Below, piece by piece: positions 25,701-36,000 of a stretch of 64,000 nucleotides of DNA (position 1 is the stretch's first letter; every line of letters starts with the position of its first letter). Made by a program: the position numbers and the translations under genes. Source of the stretch: Nipponacmea schrenckii (lineage: Eukaryota > Mollusca > Gastropoda > Lottiidae); contig CM060200.1 in NCBI GenBank assembly GCA_030562195.1, forward strand, positions 25,335,023 through 25,399,022. Direction: 5' to 3'. The notes beneath the pieces were generated by a model that did no database searches, was not told where the DNA came from, and worked only from the letters and a program-made list of their open reading frames with translations.

Positions 25701-27126
25701 GTTGTTGTACAACAGATACAATTGATACTTATCGCATACGGTTGTTGTACATAAGATTCTTTATCTGTAAATTATACAGTGTCGCTACTACACTATATCG
25801 CACTTTTTAAACAATTTATATGAAGCAAACACATTTTTCTCTTCATTTTTTTCCCACTTATATGGATGTGTAACTTGATAACATATTCAAAATGGTGACT
25901 TTTTTTAGTCAAGCTTTGACCCAGGGCTGTTAGTCTTCTGGATGCAGTTTATCTTAAATTATACAAAAGTATACTTTATACTATTTTACTGTCTCTTTAC
26001 ATCTTGTCTGTCAATTTCAGATGTGATGTCAACAGCAGCTGTGAAGGTTACTGGCAAGGATTATGTTGAATTGGGGCACCGGATTCATCTTAGATGTAAC
26101 GCTACTGGGGGGCCTCAGATGCCGGAGGAGATTGACTGGTTTAAAGACGGAGATAAAATTGACTCGGAAAAATATAAACATATTATAATGACAAAATACC
26201 ATTCTATAAAACACCGTGCATTAATCAGTGAACTATATATAGACAGAAGTGCCATGTCAGATACCGGCACCTATATATGTCGGAGCTCTGATGACGTAAT
26301 TTCCAGTAAATCTGTGACGGTGTTATTAGGTAAGTGTGCTGTATACTTTGATTATAGTGAATAACAAAAATAAATCCATTCAATTAAATACTTACTTATA
26401 AAGAAACAAAAATATAGTACAAGGAGAATAAGAATCACCTGGTCCAGAAGATCATTTAGCCCATGCAGTACAAAAATACCCATAGCGGGTTGGATTTTCT
26501 TCCATTTTATTTTTGTCGTGAGTTTTCGTCCAGCTATTTAAGTTTCATTTCAAATCAAGTAGACCTATTCTTAAAACATATGTACAATCCAGCGTTCTTT
26601 GGGCCCAAAATCGAAAAAAGTTGTAATATTATGTCATTTTTACAAATATGGTACAAATAGTTAAATTCGTTTGTTTTTCAGCCGAATCTCCGAATGTTAA
26701 ACGTGGTAAGTAATGAATGACTTCTTTCTAACAAATGGTGGTTCAAAGGAAATAATACCATTGAGGATTCGTTTACCGAATCAGATTATTTTAGATTACA
26801 TGTTGTAAATGTAATGTTCTGTCCTGACTTATAGGATATAGTTCTTACTTGACCTAATATCATTGCTTCTTTGCTCCAAATTTCCCTCCTTGAATTACAA
26901 GCAAATAGCCCGATTAGGAGTTTAAAAGATTTACGCAAGTTGATGATATGAATACCATCAGGTTTTCTTTTTGACACTCTTGTCACCATGTGCAATAATC
27001 CAACTATTGTCTATTCCAGGTACAGGGTCGTTTAACAGTCTCTCAGATTCAGCCTCGTTCCCGGGATCCGGAAGACTCTTCTTATTTTTATTAGTGACTC
27101 TTTCAATATGGCTGCCGACCACGTGA
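10623..27126 (+). CDS. Two-Ig-domain GPI-anchored surface protein, Dpr/zig-8-like (gene span, 5' end missing)
   Basis: Seven exons can be read: 10623-10750, 20461-20680, 21231-21251, 25009-25062, 26021-26329, 26682-26705 and 27020-27126. All have AG/GT borders and compatible phases, with phase 1 at every junction except between the first two exons. The product has a V-type Ig domain, a short linker, a second Ig domain, a serine-rich stalk and a hydrophobic C-terminal tail with nothing after it, which is the layout of a GPI-anchored protein. In Ig1 the motifs YLTVGKTTW, SWDLRI and DHAGVYECQ match the pattern of the Dpr/DIP/zig-8 neuronal recognition family, whose members mediate cell-cell contact in the nervous system. 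The signal-peptide exon was not found and is probably upstream of the window. From 26,002 on, the gene lies in a 10-kb unit that is duplicated directly downstream. Family assignment is by motif recall, so lachesin-type IgSF proteins remain an alternative. Confidence 0.82.
11385..11665 (+). repeat. Degenerate tandem repeat, ~61-bp unit, 4-5 copies
   Basis: The recurring elements are ACCATGGCACCCATAGAACA and AGTTTTCAAAATGGTCGTG. It lies in the large intron of the Ig gene. Confidence 0.85.
16600..16621 (+). repeat. Dispersed 22-bp motif, copy 3
   Basis: Exact match to 1715-1736, followed by CATTTCATTTTCAGCAC. It lies in the large intron of the Ig gene. Confidence 0.7.
20088..20144. repeat. Imperfect hairpin, 23-bp arms
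   Basis: CATGTTCCTAGAGCAACGGT pairs with ACCGTTGATTTAGGAACATG around a short loop. A closely similar hairpin occurs at about 59390-59446 (TTCCTAAAGCAACGTTTGG and CCAGTTGCTTTAGAAACATG). Confidence 0.7.
20461..20680 (+). CDS. Ig gene exon B: second half of V-type Ig domain 1
   Basis: The acceptor is TTGTAG and the donor G|GTACGT. The reading frame starts in phase 0 with VVWRRVENDQ, which supplies the Ig core tryptophan. YLTVGKTTW, SWDLRIVKV and the classical DxGxYxC box (DHAGVYECQ) follow, and the domain closes with ITLTVVG. The LTVG...W...L.I....D.G.YECQ series is characteristic of Dpr/zig-8 family first Ig domains. Joined with exon 10623-10750 it gives a complete V-set domain with both cysteines. 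The exon ends in phase 1, compatible with three possible downstream acceptors. Confidence 0.9.
21231..21251 (+). CDS. Ig gene exon C: 21-nt microexon in the inter-domain linker
   Basis: A tract ending TTTATTTCAG precedes 21 nt followed by GTATGT. It enters and leaves in phase 1 and encodes a proline-rich linker (G-P-P-I-Q-Q-P). Because its length is a multiple of three, it can be included or skipped without changing the frame, so it could be a cassette microexon that changes the spacing between the two Ig domains. The evidence is only the good splice sites, the phase and the position; transcript data would decide. Confidence 0.55.
21830..22585 (+). repeat. Minisatellite, ~35-bp unit, about 20 degenerate copies
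   Basis: The recurring unit is GGTACGATGATTATCCACAT followed by CTAGTCTTTAGCAAC. Units differ by many substitutions and a few small indels, so the array is older than the one at 57.4 kb. It lies in an intron of the Ig gene. Confidence 0.93.
23672..23960 (+). mobile_element. MITE with self-complementary GTCGACTTG-type core, copy 1
   Basis: The ends TGGAAGCCGATAGCGGCCAT and ATGGCCGCAATCGGTTTCCA are near-perfect inverted repeats; TA precedes the left end and CA (a probable mutated TA) follows the right. The core is a mosaic of GGCGACTTG, GTCGACTTG and GACTTTGAAATCC in both orientations and should fold extensively. It lies in an intron of the Ig gene. Confidence 0.8.
25009..25062 (+). CDS. Ig gene exon D: 54-nt linker exon
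   Basis: A CCATTTTCAG acceptor and a GTGAGT donor flank 54 nt that are open in the expected phase and encode a basic linker (KGKNRVHKFKPGLDGNK). The length is divisible by three and the phase is 1 on both sides, so with or without it exon B joins the second Ig domain in frame. A basic linker is unremarkable for IgSF ectodomains. It could be a cassette exon or a chance open stretch with good splice sites. Confidence 0.5.
25063..26020 (+). other. Intron before Ig domain 2, with the left duplication breakpoint
   Basis: A short tandem repeat lies at 25545-25755. The left edge of the duplicated 10-kb unit falls at about 26002, only 19 bp upstream of the exon. No exon was seen. Confidence 0.6.
25545..25755 (+). 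repeat. Tandem repeat, ~41-bp unit, about 5 copies
   Basis: Units follow the pattern ATTGATACCTATCGCATACG then GTTGTTGTACAACAGATAC. It lies about 270 bp upstream of the second Ig exon. Confidence 0.85.
26021..26329 (+). CDS. Ig gene exon E, copy 1: complete second Ig domain
   Basis: The acceptor is TCAATTTCAG and the donor G|GTAAGT. The 309-nt exon (phase 1 in and out) encodes a whole C2/I-type Ig domain with HRIHLRCNATGG (first cysteine), IDWFKDG (tryptophan) and MSDTGTYICRSS (D-x-G-x-Y-x-C box), ending KSVTVLLG. One exon for the whole second domain contrasts with the split first domain. The same exon recurs at 36310-36618 with the same protein sequence and only two base differences, both in third codon positions. 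Confidence 0.9.
26682..26705 (+). CDS. Ig gene exon F, copy 1: 24-nt stalk microexon
   Basis: TTTTTCAG precedes 24 nt followed by GTAAGT. It enters and leaves in phase 1 and encodes a short polar stalk (AESPNVKRG across the junctions) between Ig domain 2 and the GPI exon. Its length is a multiple of three, so it is skippable in frame. An identical copy is at 36979-37002. Confidence 0.68.
27020..27126 (+). CDS. Ig gene terminal exon G, copy 1: GPI-anchor signal
   Basis: A CTATTCCAG acceptor opens an exon that continues the phase. It encodes a small-residue stretch (GTGSFNSLSDSASFPGSG, candidate omega-site region), then a hydrophobic tail (RLFLFLLVTLSIWL) and PTT, and then TGA at 27124-27126. 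A C-terminal hydrophobic segment with no cytoplasmic tail is the classical GPI attachment signal, which is common in this IgSF family. The exact omega site cannot be fixed by eye. Confidence 0.78.
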
Positions 27127-30100
27127 CAAACTAAACTGTGCAATCGGCGTGCCTTAATCTTATCATTCGTAGTGCGGTGCGTTATTACGGGTTATGTCGT
27201 CTTGTGATTGTCACGTGATGATCATATGATTAACAGAAATGGTACTGTGCAACATGGCGGCAGAAGCATGGAGAGTGTTTACTAGTGGGATTGGAATGAC
27301 TTGATTATGTGATAGAATCGGATGGAACGCATCAACAAATATTGTGATATTGCGAATTACGTATTGTTTCTTTTCCTTGTCCAATTTGGTTGAAATGGGT
27401 ATATTTTAGTGCAATTTAAGGAGAAGAGTAATCACAAAATGTGATTGTGGATCTGAAATTCTGTATACGGGTGTGTCGGATCCTGATCAACACTTGTTGG
27501 AAATTCAAACTTTTGTTATAAAATAAAGTAATTATTGTCAGAGGAGTTGGACAAGAACTCAATGTTTTAACGTGAAAAACAATGGGCCACAAGTAAAGTT
27601 TAGGTCTGTAAATATCGGTCTAAAAACATCGGTGTCAAAATTGTCGAAATCAGTGACACAATAAGAAGTACCGATTGTAAATACTCAAAATATTCGACAT
27701 GTCAAGGAAAACATCGAAGAGAAAACAGTCGAAACAGATTTTAACTCTTACTTATACTATGATTGTATCACCAGTAAATGTTGTCATTATTTTCATCAGT
27801 TTCATATTTTGATTCTCTATTTACGGTTGATCCCATCATCAAACTCGCCTATTCACCTGTCTTTTACGTTGACCTCTTTACAATTCTAGGATGATACTGC
27901 AGTTGCTATACTGCAGTTCCTTAAAAATAAATAGACGACTGTACCACTCAAGAGAATTCTGACAAAATTGAACCAGTCAATGTCAAGCTGACACTAGGCT
28001 ATAGGTTGCTCCGCAATATTATATGGTAATGTCGTCTCAAAAGAATCTACATCCTCTGATGGAAATACTGAGGACAGATTTGCATGAAGATCTTTTTTTC
28101 TATGCACGCTATAAATGTTAATGGTTTCATGTTTTAATTTATATCAACGTCACAGAGCACATTAGCAAGCAGCTTACTTTAATCTTATCTTCTGATAATC
28201 CCAATTACACAAAATTGTGATGGTGTTCAAGGCGCCCATGCATTAAATTCCCACCCATTATTTTTTATGACTGAATTTCAATGGCATTGATTTTTAAGGT
28301 ATTAAACCAAACAGCAATGGTGGAACATCGGCATCAACAGCGTACTTTTCTTTTCTGTAGGTTTAAAGTTAGTATAGGACCATGTTATAACAGATCTACG
28401 ATATGGCTTCCGTACATTAACTCTTTGAATGCCTGAAATGTGGCTCTGTAGCACGAGTAGGCATTCGTAGCTAGTAAGCGAGAATACTTTGTTTGAAGGA
28501 TGAATATGTAGAATATTTATGTAAATTGTGAATACTATTGAATTATTTAAGATTGTTTTAATTCAGGGCGTCAAATGAACAGAAGATACTGATCGAGAAA
28601 TTATTACGATGTACTATTTTGTACTTTTTGATGTTCACGTACTGACAAATTTGTATTTTTACTTGGCCATTTTCTATTTTATTTATTTGTTTTGTTTTTG
28701 TTGATGTTTATTGTAAATAAATTATTTGTGTATATTGCTGATCGTGTCAACAAGAAATTTTCTTTAAATTAAAATAGTACATTTCCTATTTCAGTTTCTT
28801 TTGCAATTTAAGGTAGCAGGGGCAACCATTGGAAACTGACGTAATCTAGCAGTTACTGGATTTAAAAAGACAGCTAGCAACTGATTGAATCCAGAGAATC
28901 CAACGCTGTCACTTGATTGAATGGACCGACTAACTGATTACCCGTCTAATCGTCGTTTCCATTAAAATATTTCCATTCTTTCATGTTAACGCCAACTTTA
29001 TAATATAGAATTCTTGCGATTTTCCTTTTTACGATTTCCTTGTAAATGAATTCCAAAATACGTGATTTGTGAAAGCAGCCTAAAAACTAGACACGTGTAA
29101 AATCTCAGTAATGGTTTCTACAGACTAAGGTGGAGTATTTACAAGTTTTTAAAAGCTAGACCCAGCAGGAACTTCCTGTTGTACACATTTCTAACACTTA
29201 ACTAATGTATCTTACGAGGAAATAATTAATTTATTCTTCGTGTGTCGACATAATTCTCAAATTCCTCGCTTTTTATTTCTAAATAACAAGCTTGCAGTGT
29301 TCCAGGAATTGCTGCCAGTGGTCTGTACATAGCTCTCCACAATTACTATAGAATTGTAAAAATACAGCAGAGGTCACTAATTGGCCTGTGGAGACGTGAA
29401 ATACATGTTTAAAAAACAATACTCTAAACTCTTCCGCATTGCTGTGGTAATATATTGACCTTCGTTTTTATTATTTATTTATTAAACTTTAAACATGGTG
29501 GATAAAGACATGTGAAAGGGTCAGATTCGCTATTTTCGTATGTTGATTTGATCTTAAATACATGAAAATAGTCTACAGAATTACTACAAATACATAAACA
29601 TTACATAATTTCTTCAAAAATAACCCCAGCTAGGAATTTTATTTAACTTTCTGTTTCTATATATATGTATGTCTTTGATATAAATCAGAGAGTCTCACGA
29701 AATGACGAGTCGTGAAATCAGCTTTCAAACGCTGATAATTCTGAATACACATGGATTAAGGCTCAAATTTCGACGTGGAGCTGAACATTAGTACTCACTT
29801 AGATAGACGTTTCTGAGACCAAGAAGGATAAGTCATAGATTTGTGAACCTGTCCGTTTAAAGGGAATATCTTTAATCACATAATTGTTATACGTCTCGTT
29901 AGTTGGTTAGTTTCATTAACTGATCCAGGATATTAGGAAATAAACTGTTGATAATATAACAGAGTTCTCTTAAACAATCGTGATGCAATATGAAAATCTC
30001 TATATTGCATGTTAAAGGTTTAGACAATATAGAACAAGAGAGATTATAGAGTTAGATGATCATTATATTATAATACTGTCAATTCCCCAGCTATTTCTAA

Positions 30101-31440
30101 CCATAAAAACAAAAGGTTAAAATCATTATTTTAATGATACCAAATAAAATCGAGAGAATTAAAGGTGATAATAAAAGCGAATGATGAATGGGAAATAAAT
30201 TGTTTTACCCGATAAGTATTTTTCTGCCATTCTGAATAGTCGTTGCTCATTCCCTACGGGGGTAGATTTTTGTGAATTTCAATCCACAAACATGATTTAA
30301 AGTTGCTGATTGAACTCTGAGTCATAATTCGACAATTGACAGTTGGAAATTTAAATCAATCTCGTAAAGGAATTGTAAAGTGTATTTATAAAATCTTTTA
30401 CAAGTCTCAGGAACGCTGATAGCATCAACATTTACAATCTTTTATAGAATCTTGCAAAATTGCTGATAACAGTACCCCCACTACATATAACAATGTTAAA
30501 AATCCTCTTTATATTCACCTTGATGTGCAGCAAAAGTTAAAAACCAATGGATAGAAACTGAACTGTAGGATTTCCCTTGCGCCAATTAAGAAAAAATATA
30601 TACATGTTGCAGCAAATTCATTTGTCCATCATTTACACACTTTAACTTGGGAACAAATTTATACAATGTAAGTATAAAGCATTTAATTGCGCTACCCTAA
30701 CATCTTTTGGCCATATACTTAATGACACCATGTACATGTATTTGGTAATAGAAAATCTTGTGTAAACTGCCCAAGTCCCTTCAGATCTGTAGATTTGATT
30801 GCAGATGCGTTAGAATCAAACATTTTAGGAGAAGCTTGAAAAAACCTACAAGATTGACAGTTCTTCTGCTGCCTTCTGACTTTTATTTCGTGCAACATGA
30901 ATGAAAAACAACAAGTCGAGTCGGGATTTTGTAGTTTTTCACTTTCTTAAGATAGATAAACGGAAAAAAAACTTAATCAAACAGTGAAGCTCAAAAGAAC
31001 ATAATTAGCCTGATGACTTGTTATTTCCCCGATAGCAAAATACGCGACTTAATATGTTTTTAACAACCTTAGTTTGTAAGTTTATGTCTACCTGTAGTTC
31101 CCCGACCACATCTTGGGTCAACGGCGGAATGGAAGAATCTAAAACTGCAGTAGTTCAATGACAGTGTTGAGTGTATGTGCCAATGCCAAGATAGACCCCT
31201 TAACTCGGGGTACACAATGGGGTATTCATATTAAATGTTCAACTAAAAAATTGCAAAATGGCTGAGGTCGAAATTTAGGTAATCACCTCAGATAGAGGAA
31301 TATGGTACATGGAATTTAAGAGAAATGTCAAATTTTAATTCCAGCGACTCTTCACAACATACGTCAATATACTTACTTAATATTGTACATCCTTGAAATT
31401 TCTAAAATGGCTTATTATAATTTGACTTTCATAAATTCTT
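27127..31440 (+). other. Non-coding part of duplication unit 1
   Basis: This is 3' flank of the Ig gene with several AATAAA hexamers. I see no open frame with a recognisable domain and no transposon ends. The equivalent stretch in unit 2 is 37424-41290. Confidence 0.6.
27522..27527 (+). promoter_or_regulatory. Candidate poly(A) signal AATAAA, copy 1
   Basis: This AATAAA hexamer lies about 400 bp downstream of the stop codon of the terminal exon. The same hexamer is preserved in the duplicate at 37813-37818. AATAAA is frequent in AT-rich DNA, so position is the only support. Confidence 0.35.
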
Positions 31441-31536
31441 ACTGGTCTACAGTTGGCAAATGGATGTAATGACATTACTGTTTGGTACCATTGCACTGTA
31501 GAAAACAAGCAGAAAAACACTTGAAGGAAAACTTAC

Positions 31537-31698
31537 TACATGGTCAGTAAGTAACAATGCAATTTTCGAGGGTTTATTTGGGTCATGAATATAATTATGT
31601 AAATAGTCTTTAGAATACAGAATGCAATCTAAAACAATTGCTTTCATTTTGTTAAAGAAAGGACTAGCGATTTGACAACATTGCTTTAAAGTTGGTTT
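31537..31698 (-). pseudogene. Exon-like antisense frame b, unit 1 (unidentified)
   Basis: On the minus strand a 162-nt open segment lies between a pyrimidine-poor acceptor (TTAGAG) and an excellent donor (GTA|GTAAGT). It encodes protein-like sequence (KPTLKQCCQIASPFFNKMKA, then VLDCILYSKDYLHNYIHDPN and SKIALLLTDHV). It sits 3' of another exon-like frame at 31876-32038 in matching phase 0. I do not recognise the family. The related frame in unit 2 is 41807-41968. It may be a fragment of a real nested gene, a decayed gene copy, or chance. Confidence 0.35.
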
Positions 31699-31875
31699 CT
31701 CTAATTGTCATATATATACAACACAATTGGACCGGTAATACTTATATCAATAGAAAGTAGAGGTGTTCTAATGACTGTGAAAAATACCAGATGGTCCCAC
31801 GTGTCATTAATTAACTCGTAATTAGGCTAATTATGACCGGAATTCCCACGGTAGGGTACTAACATAGGTATGTAC

Positions 31876-32038
31876 GTCAAGTCTCAAATGTCGTTCAAAT
31901 GTCGTTGATCTTTTTTGGATCATCCAGTCTGCCAATTCGGTACATAAATCATGACGTAACCGGACGCTGTTGTTATTGCGCACATTCCTTAATATTTTCC
32001 ACAACAACAATGGCATTTTGGTATTCCATTTATTATCT
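31876..32038 (-). pseudogene. Exon-like antisense frame a, unit 1 (unidentified)
   Basis: On the minus strand a good acceptor (TTTTGCTAG) precedes 163 open nucleotides and a GTACAT donor. The encoded stretch includes WNTKMPLLLWKILRNV, NNNSVRLRHDLCTELADWMI and STTFERHLRLD. Phase at its end is 0, matching frame b at 31537-31698. Compared with unit 2 (42146-42308), most base changes alter an amino acid, which argues against strong selection on it. No family recognised. Confidence 0.33.
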
Positions 32039-32186
32039 CTAGCAAAAGGCAATAAAACGCTTAAATATCATTTTGTAAAAACATTATGAATTAATTTAAA
32101 TAAGTTTTAACTCACTAATAATAAAATACAAAATCAATTTTTAGACGCCTTCATTCATATGACGTCATTTGGTCACGTGAACAAAC

Positions 32187-32297
32187 ATGGAGTCTAAATT
32201 TAGCGTATCAAAGCAGATCAGAGTCAAATGGATTCCACAAGCATTTCTACGTCCACATAGGTCTTTTGAACTTGAGAATACATGGAATATTCATTAG
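32187..32297 (+). CDS. 36-codon micro-ORF in 262-bp unit 1
   Basis: The frame starts ATGGAGTC 20 bp after the CRE and encodes MESKFSVSKQIRVKWIPQAF followed by LRPHRSFELENTWNIH and a stop. The neighbouring unit carries a frame of identical length at 32449-32559. Several of the differences between the two fall in third codon positions (AAG/AAA, GTA/GTT, GCA/GCT, CGT/CGA), which hints at coding constraint. In duplication unit 2 this frame has lost its ATG (ATA near 45109). Could be a short first coding exon, a uORF, or chance. Confidence 0.25.
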   Translation: MESKFSVSKQIRVKWIPQAFLRPHRSFELENTWNIH

Positions 32298-32448
32298 AAA
32301 CCCCAATTAATCAATTAGTAAGCTTACTTTGGCTCTAATTAATGAGTCAACCCATCTTTAAATAAGTTTTAACTCACTAATAATAAAATACAAAATCAAT
32401 TCTTATACCCCTTCATTCATATGACGTCATTTGGTCACGTAAACGAAA

Positions 32449-32559
32449 ATGGAGTCTAAATTTAACGTTTTAAAACAGATCAGAGTCAAATGGATTCCAC
32501 AAGCTTTTCTACGACCACATAGGTCTTTTGAACTTGAGAATACACGAATTATTCATTAG
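32449..32559 (+). CDS. 36-codon micro-ORF in 262-bp unit 2
   Basis: It begins MESKFNVLKQIRVKWIPQAF and has the same length and stop position as the frame at 32187-32297. Its counterpart in the second 10-kb copy starts at 45362 and keeps its ATG. It is short and without a known domain. Confidence 0.25.
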   Translation: MESKFNVLKQIRVKWIPQAFLRPHRSFELENTRIIH

Positions 32560-32899
32560 AAACCTCAATTAATCAATTAGTAAGCTTAATTTGGCTCTAA
32601 TTGATGAGGGAAACCAACTTTAAATGAATCAAACAATACCGAATCGTGAAAAACATAATATAACTATATGTGAATCACATTTAGTTCTATAGAAACATGT
32701 ATTTATCTTTCAAATCTTCAATTCTCTTTAATCTTAAGTAGTTTTATGTGAACAAAAAAAGCACAGAATCTTTTTAAAAATTTCCATTATTTCGTAATTT
32801 GTAAAACAGAAATCTATTTACGAACAATAATTGATTTTGGGGGTGTAAATTTATGATAATTAAAAAAGTCTTGACAATATAAAATGGATATTTTTTTAA

Positions 32900-33082
32900 A
32901 TGGCGGACGATCGACAAAGGATAGAAATGTTAGATAACATTTATCAAAATCACTTATGCAACTTGAATTTTTCTTCCCCTTGGTGTAACATGGTGTTACT
33001 GGTCTTCGTGCCTGTCTTATCAGCCCAACAAGGGTTATTTTATTACATGTCCTGTTTTTCGCAAGCCCAAGCTGGTAGATAA
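32900..33082 (+). pseudogene. MADDRQRIEMLDN frame, copy 1 (shortened)
   Basis: The frame starts at an ATGGCGG context shortly downstream of the CRE/E-box repeats and reads MADDRQRIEMLDNIYQNHLC then NLNFSSP. The copy at 45814-46035 continues for 73 codons. Here a deletion of about 50 bp plus a short insertion changes the middle part and leaves 60 codons. It may be the first coding exon of an unseen gene or a decaying frame; I do not recognise it. Confidence 0.25.
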
Positions 33083-36000
33083 AGATTCAAACGACATTCA
33101 GAAGCGCAGCACATAACAAGTTATATACTTATTGTGGTAAATATTGCCTTTTATCTTTTGTTCCCTTTATCCCATATTATCCTTAGTTAAGACATATCTT
33201 GGTTTTTTTTTATTCTTTTATTATTTGATGACGACACATGTTACGTATGTTGAAACTTTATGTGCCCATGTATTCAAGAGGTGTGTATTTATCCCATAAT
33301 TATTTTCTTGTGTTATATATCAATCTTGTAGAGTAAAGAAAACTATACTTCCTTTCATTATTTATTCATCCATTTTGTGTCAGTTTTTTTTCTTCTATTC
33401 TGAGCCCCAAGTAACCTTTAAAGCTAAACCAATCAAGCCGGTTACCACAAGCTTTCTCCTCCAGAATAGGTTTTACCAAGAGGATGTTTTATTTGAATTA
33501 GGAGGCATACTTTATCCTCTTAGTATGACCAAAACTTGAAATCTTTAAAGTTGGTTTAACAGGATTTGAATCGCCACTAGACTTATCTGGTATCTAGATT
33601 ATATTCTTTAGTCACAGTACCTAGTAAGTCCAGAAGATGAATATAATATACCCTTATTGGCCAAGTGAGAGAATTCAAATTTTATAAAAGTACTTTTCCT
33701 TCAACATACATGGCATTTTCTGGTCATAGATGCACACATAAAATGTTTCTAAATTACATAAATTGCTTTGCCTTAATGGCACATATATCCATAAGGTCAT
33801 GAAGCGGGATAACATTAATAGTATTGTCATATTCTGGTAAAGTTATTGCCAATATACAGTTGAAACGTACAGACGCAGAAATATTCAATTAATGTAATCG
33901 ATTAAGTGCTAATGATGCATTTGTAGAGGCTAAGAAACATCTTTGACAACACAATACAAGGTTTACAAGAATTAGAGATGTGTTTTCTTATTGTTCCTAT
34001 AGTCAAGTCATGATTAGTTTCTTTGATTAATTGATGTTCCTAATGAATAATTCAAGTAGCCTTTAGCTTGAAGATAGAGCGAGAACGTAGAAAGATCGTT
34101 GGTACTGAGGAACTGACTGAAAGGATAATTGAAATGACTAAAATTCGATTCCTTGTTCATTAACTTTCTAAAATAGATCATTAAAATGTTACCACGTTTT
34201 CATAAAAATATTTATATTTGCCCTATCGGGCTCAATTAAAAATTAGAAATAATGTAATTAAATGCGCTATGTATTTGGGAAAATATTTTTGTTTTACTTA
34301 TTTAAAAAAATAACCATTGGAAGTTTGATTTTGTGTGTTTGTATTTGATTGTCTTGACGACGTTCGGCTGAGAAAACAATTACCTCCATTGTTGAAACTG
34401 ATAATGGATAATCTTTATTAAGTGATCGATTAATAATTGAAATTTCTTCATAAATGGCTTGTGAAACAAACTGGTGAAATTATGCAACTAATAGAAATTA
34501 TAAGACTTAGTGTCCGCTATGAATAGTTTTGGATCATTTGATAAATCGGACAACACCATAGAAGGTTAAAGTTCATTGATTTCTCTCGACCTTTTTCCCT
34601 TCTATCTAGCCACCTGAAGGCTAAATATTCTCAGGATATTTCAATAAGCTGAAGACATCAAAGGAGCCGACTGTCTGTAATTAAGAGCGTTCTTAACATT
34701 TAATAATTACTCCGGACAATCAGACTATCACGTTTCGTAACGAGAGAAACTTCACCTTTTGATCTGTAGAAATCTTTATTAAAGATCAACATGTTCCATG
34801 AATGGACACCAAATTGAGTCAGTATTTCATGAAAATTGCAATTTAGTCAAAGATCACGTTTAGACATTACTAAATATCATAATATTGTTAATAAAAAGCC
34901 GTAGAGTGTCGCTAGTATTCTATTTCAAGACATCTTTGGCAACCACCAAGAACTCTAGTGTCATTAGACACATATTCAACATGGAAAGGTTAAATTATTT
35001 GTGTATCCGTTCAGCATCCGTTCTACCAATCTAACCTTAGTTCCAGACACGAGATTGAGATAAGCTAATCGGTAAAACTGTTCACAGTTCACCGTATCCA
35101 TCATTATCCACGATTATCGCCATATAAAAAGTAAAGATAGAAAAAAAGACGAATTTCCGGCTTGAGGTACTTTTATGAAATAAATTACAGTTTTCTTCTT
35201 TTTGTCTTCTTGTGTGTCCTCAGATATCCTACACGACATTACGATTATAATGCATAAGTGATGCAGTATTATGAAGAAATCAACTGTCACCTTTATACAG
35301 ATAAATACAGGTTATAAATCTGTAAGATCACACACGGTGAGAATTAAGATGTCGACATTTTTTTGAATAAAAAACGAAATCTTGGGCTTTAAAACGAATT
35401 AACACATTTTGTAGATCAGAATGAAAACATATACAAGTAATTTATTTGGCATATTTTTAACCACGATTCACTAGCGCTTGTAATTATAAACAGTTACAGG
35501 GTAACACTCCGCAGGATTTCTCTGCTTTTCACATTATTCATCCTTTTTAGCGAGCTGTCTAATGGTTTCTTAATTATTCTGTTCTTCATTTTATCAACTT
35601 ACAAATAGGAATTCTGTCTGATCACTTGAAAAACCTTGAACATGTTTAGTAAAGTCGAACAACAAGACTGGATAAGTAGACCCAGACTGCACTTTTGGTC
35701 ATGTTCTATCAGCGTTTTTATAATAAACCGTTTCATACCACACACCCGTCGTATTTCGAATTACGGAAAAATGCTTAAGAAACAGACTTGTATCTTATTG
35801 ATAATAACCTCTTTTTAAAAGTGAATGACGGCATTTAACCATATAATTCTTAGATCTAAATGTCTCGATGGGACAAAAGTTCTCATATTTAAATAAGCTT
35901 CATGCAATGCAGATTTCGATAAGAGCAGAATATTTATGGTACTTCAAAACAAACCAGTTCTAGATCAGCAAAAAAATTTCAATTGAAGAATATGATGCCG

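Larger units (their letters stand above)
32101..32625 (+). repeat. Tandem pair of 262-bp units with CRE and E-box, unit 1
   Basis: Two adjacent units begin TAAGTTTTAACTCACTAATA at 32101 and 32363. Each contains a full CRE palindrome TGACGTCA (32160-32167 and 32422-32429). A CACGTG E-box follows in the first; it is CACGTA in the second. Each then has an ATG starting a 36-codon frame. Upstream on the opposite strand are the antisense exon-like frames, so the block looks like a duplicated promoter/first-exon region, possibly bidirectional. This is inference from motifs only. Confidence 0.6.

Noticed and set aside
26029..26214. Minus-strand frame over the Ig2 exon (also at 36318-36503)
   Set aside because: It is a shadow of the real plus-strand Ig exon; the plus-strand frame has the Ig signature and splice sites.
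26958..27143. Minus-strand 61-codon frame over the GPI exon (also at 37255-37440)
   Set aside because: Antisense shadow of the terminal exon, no recognisable domain.
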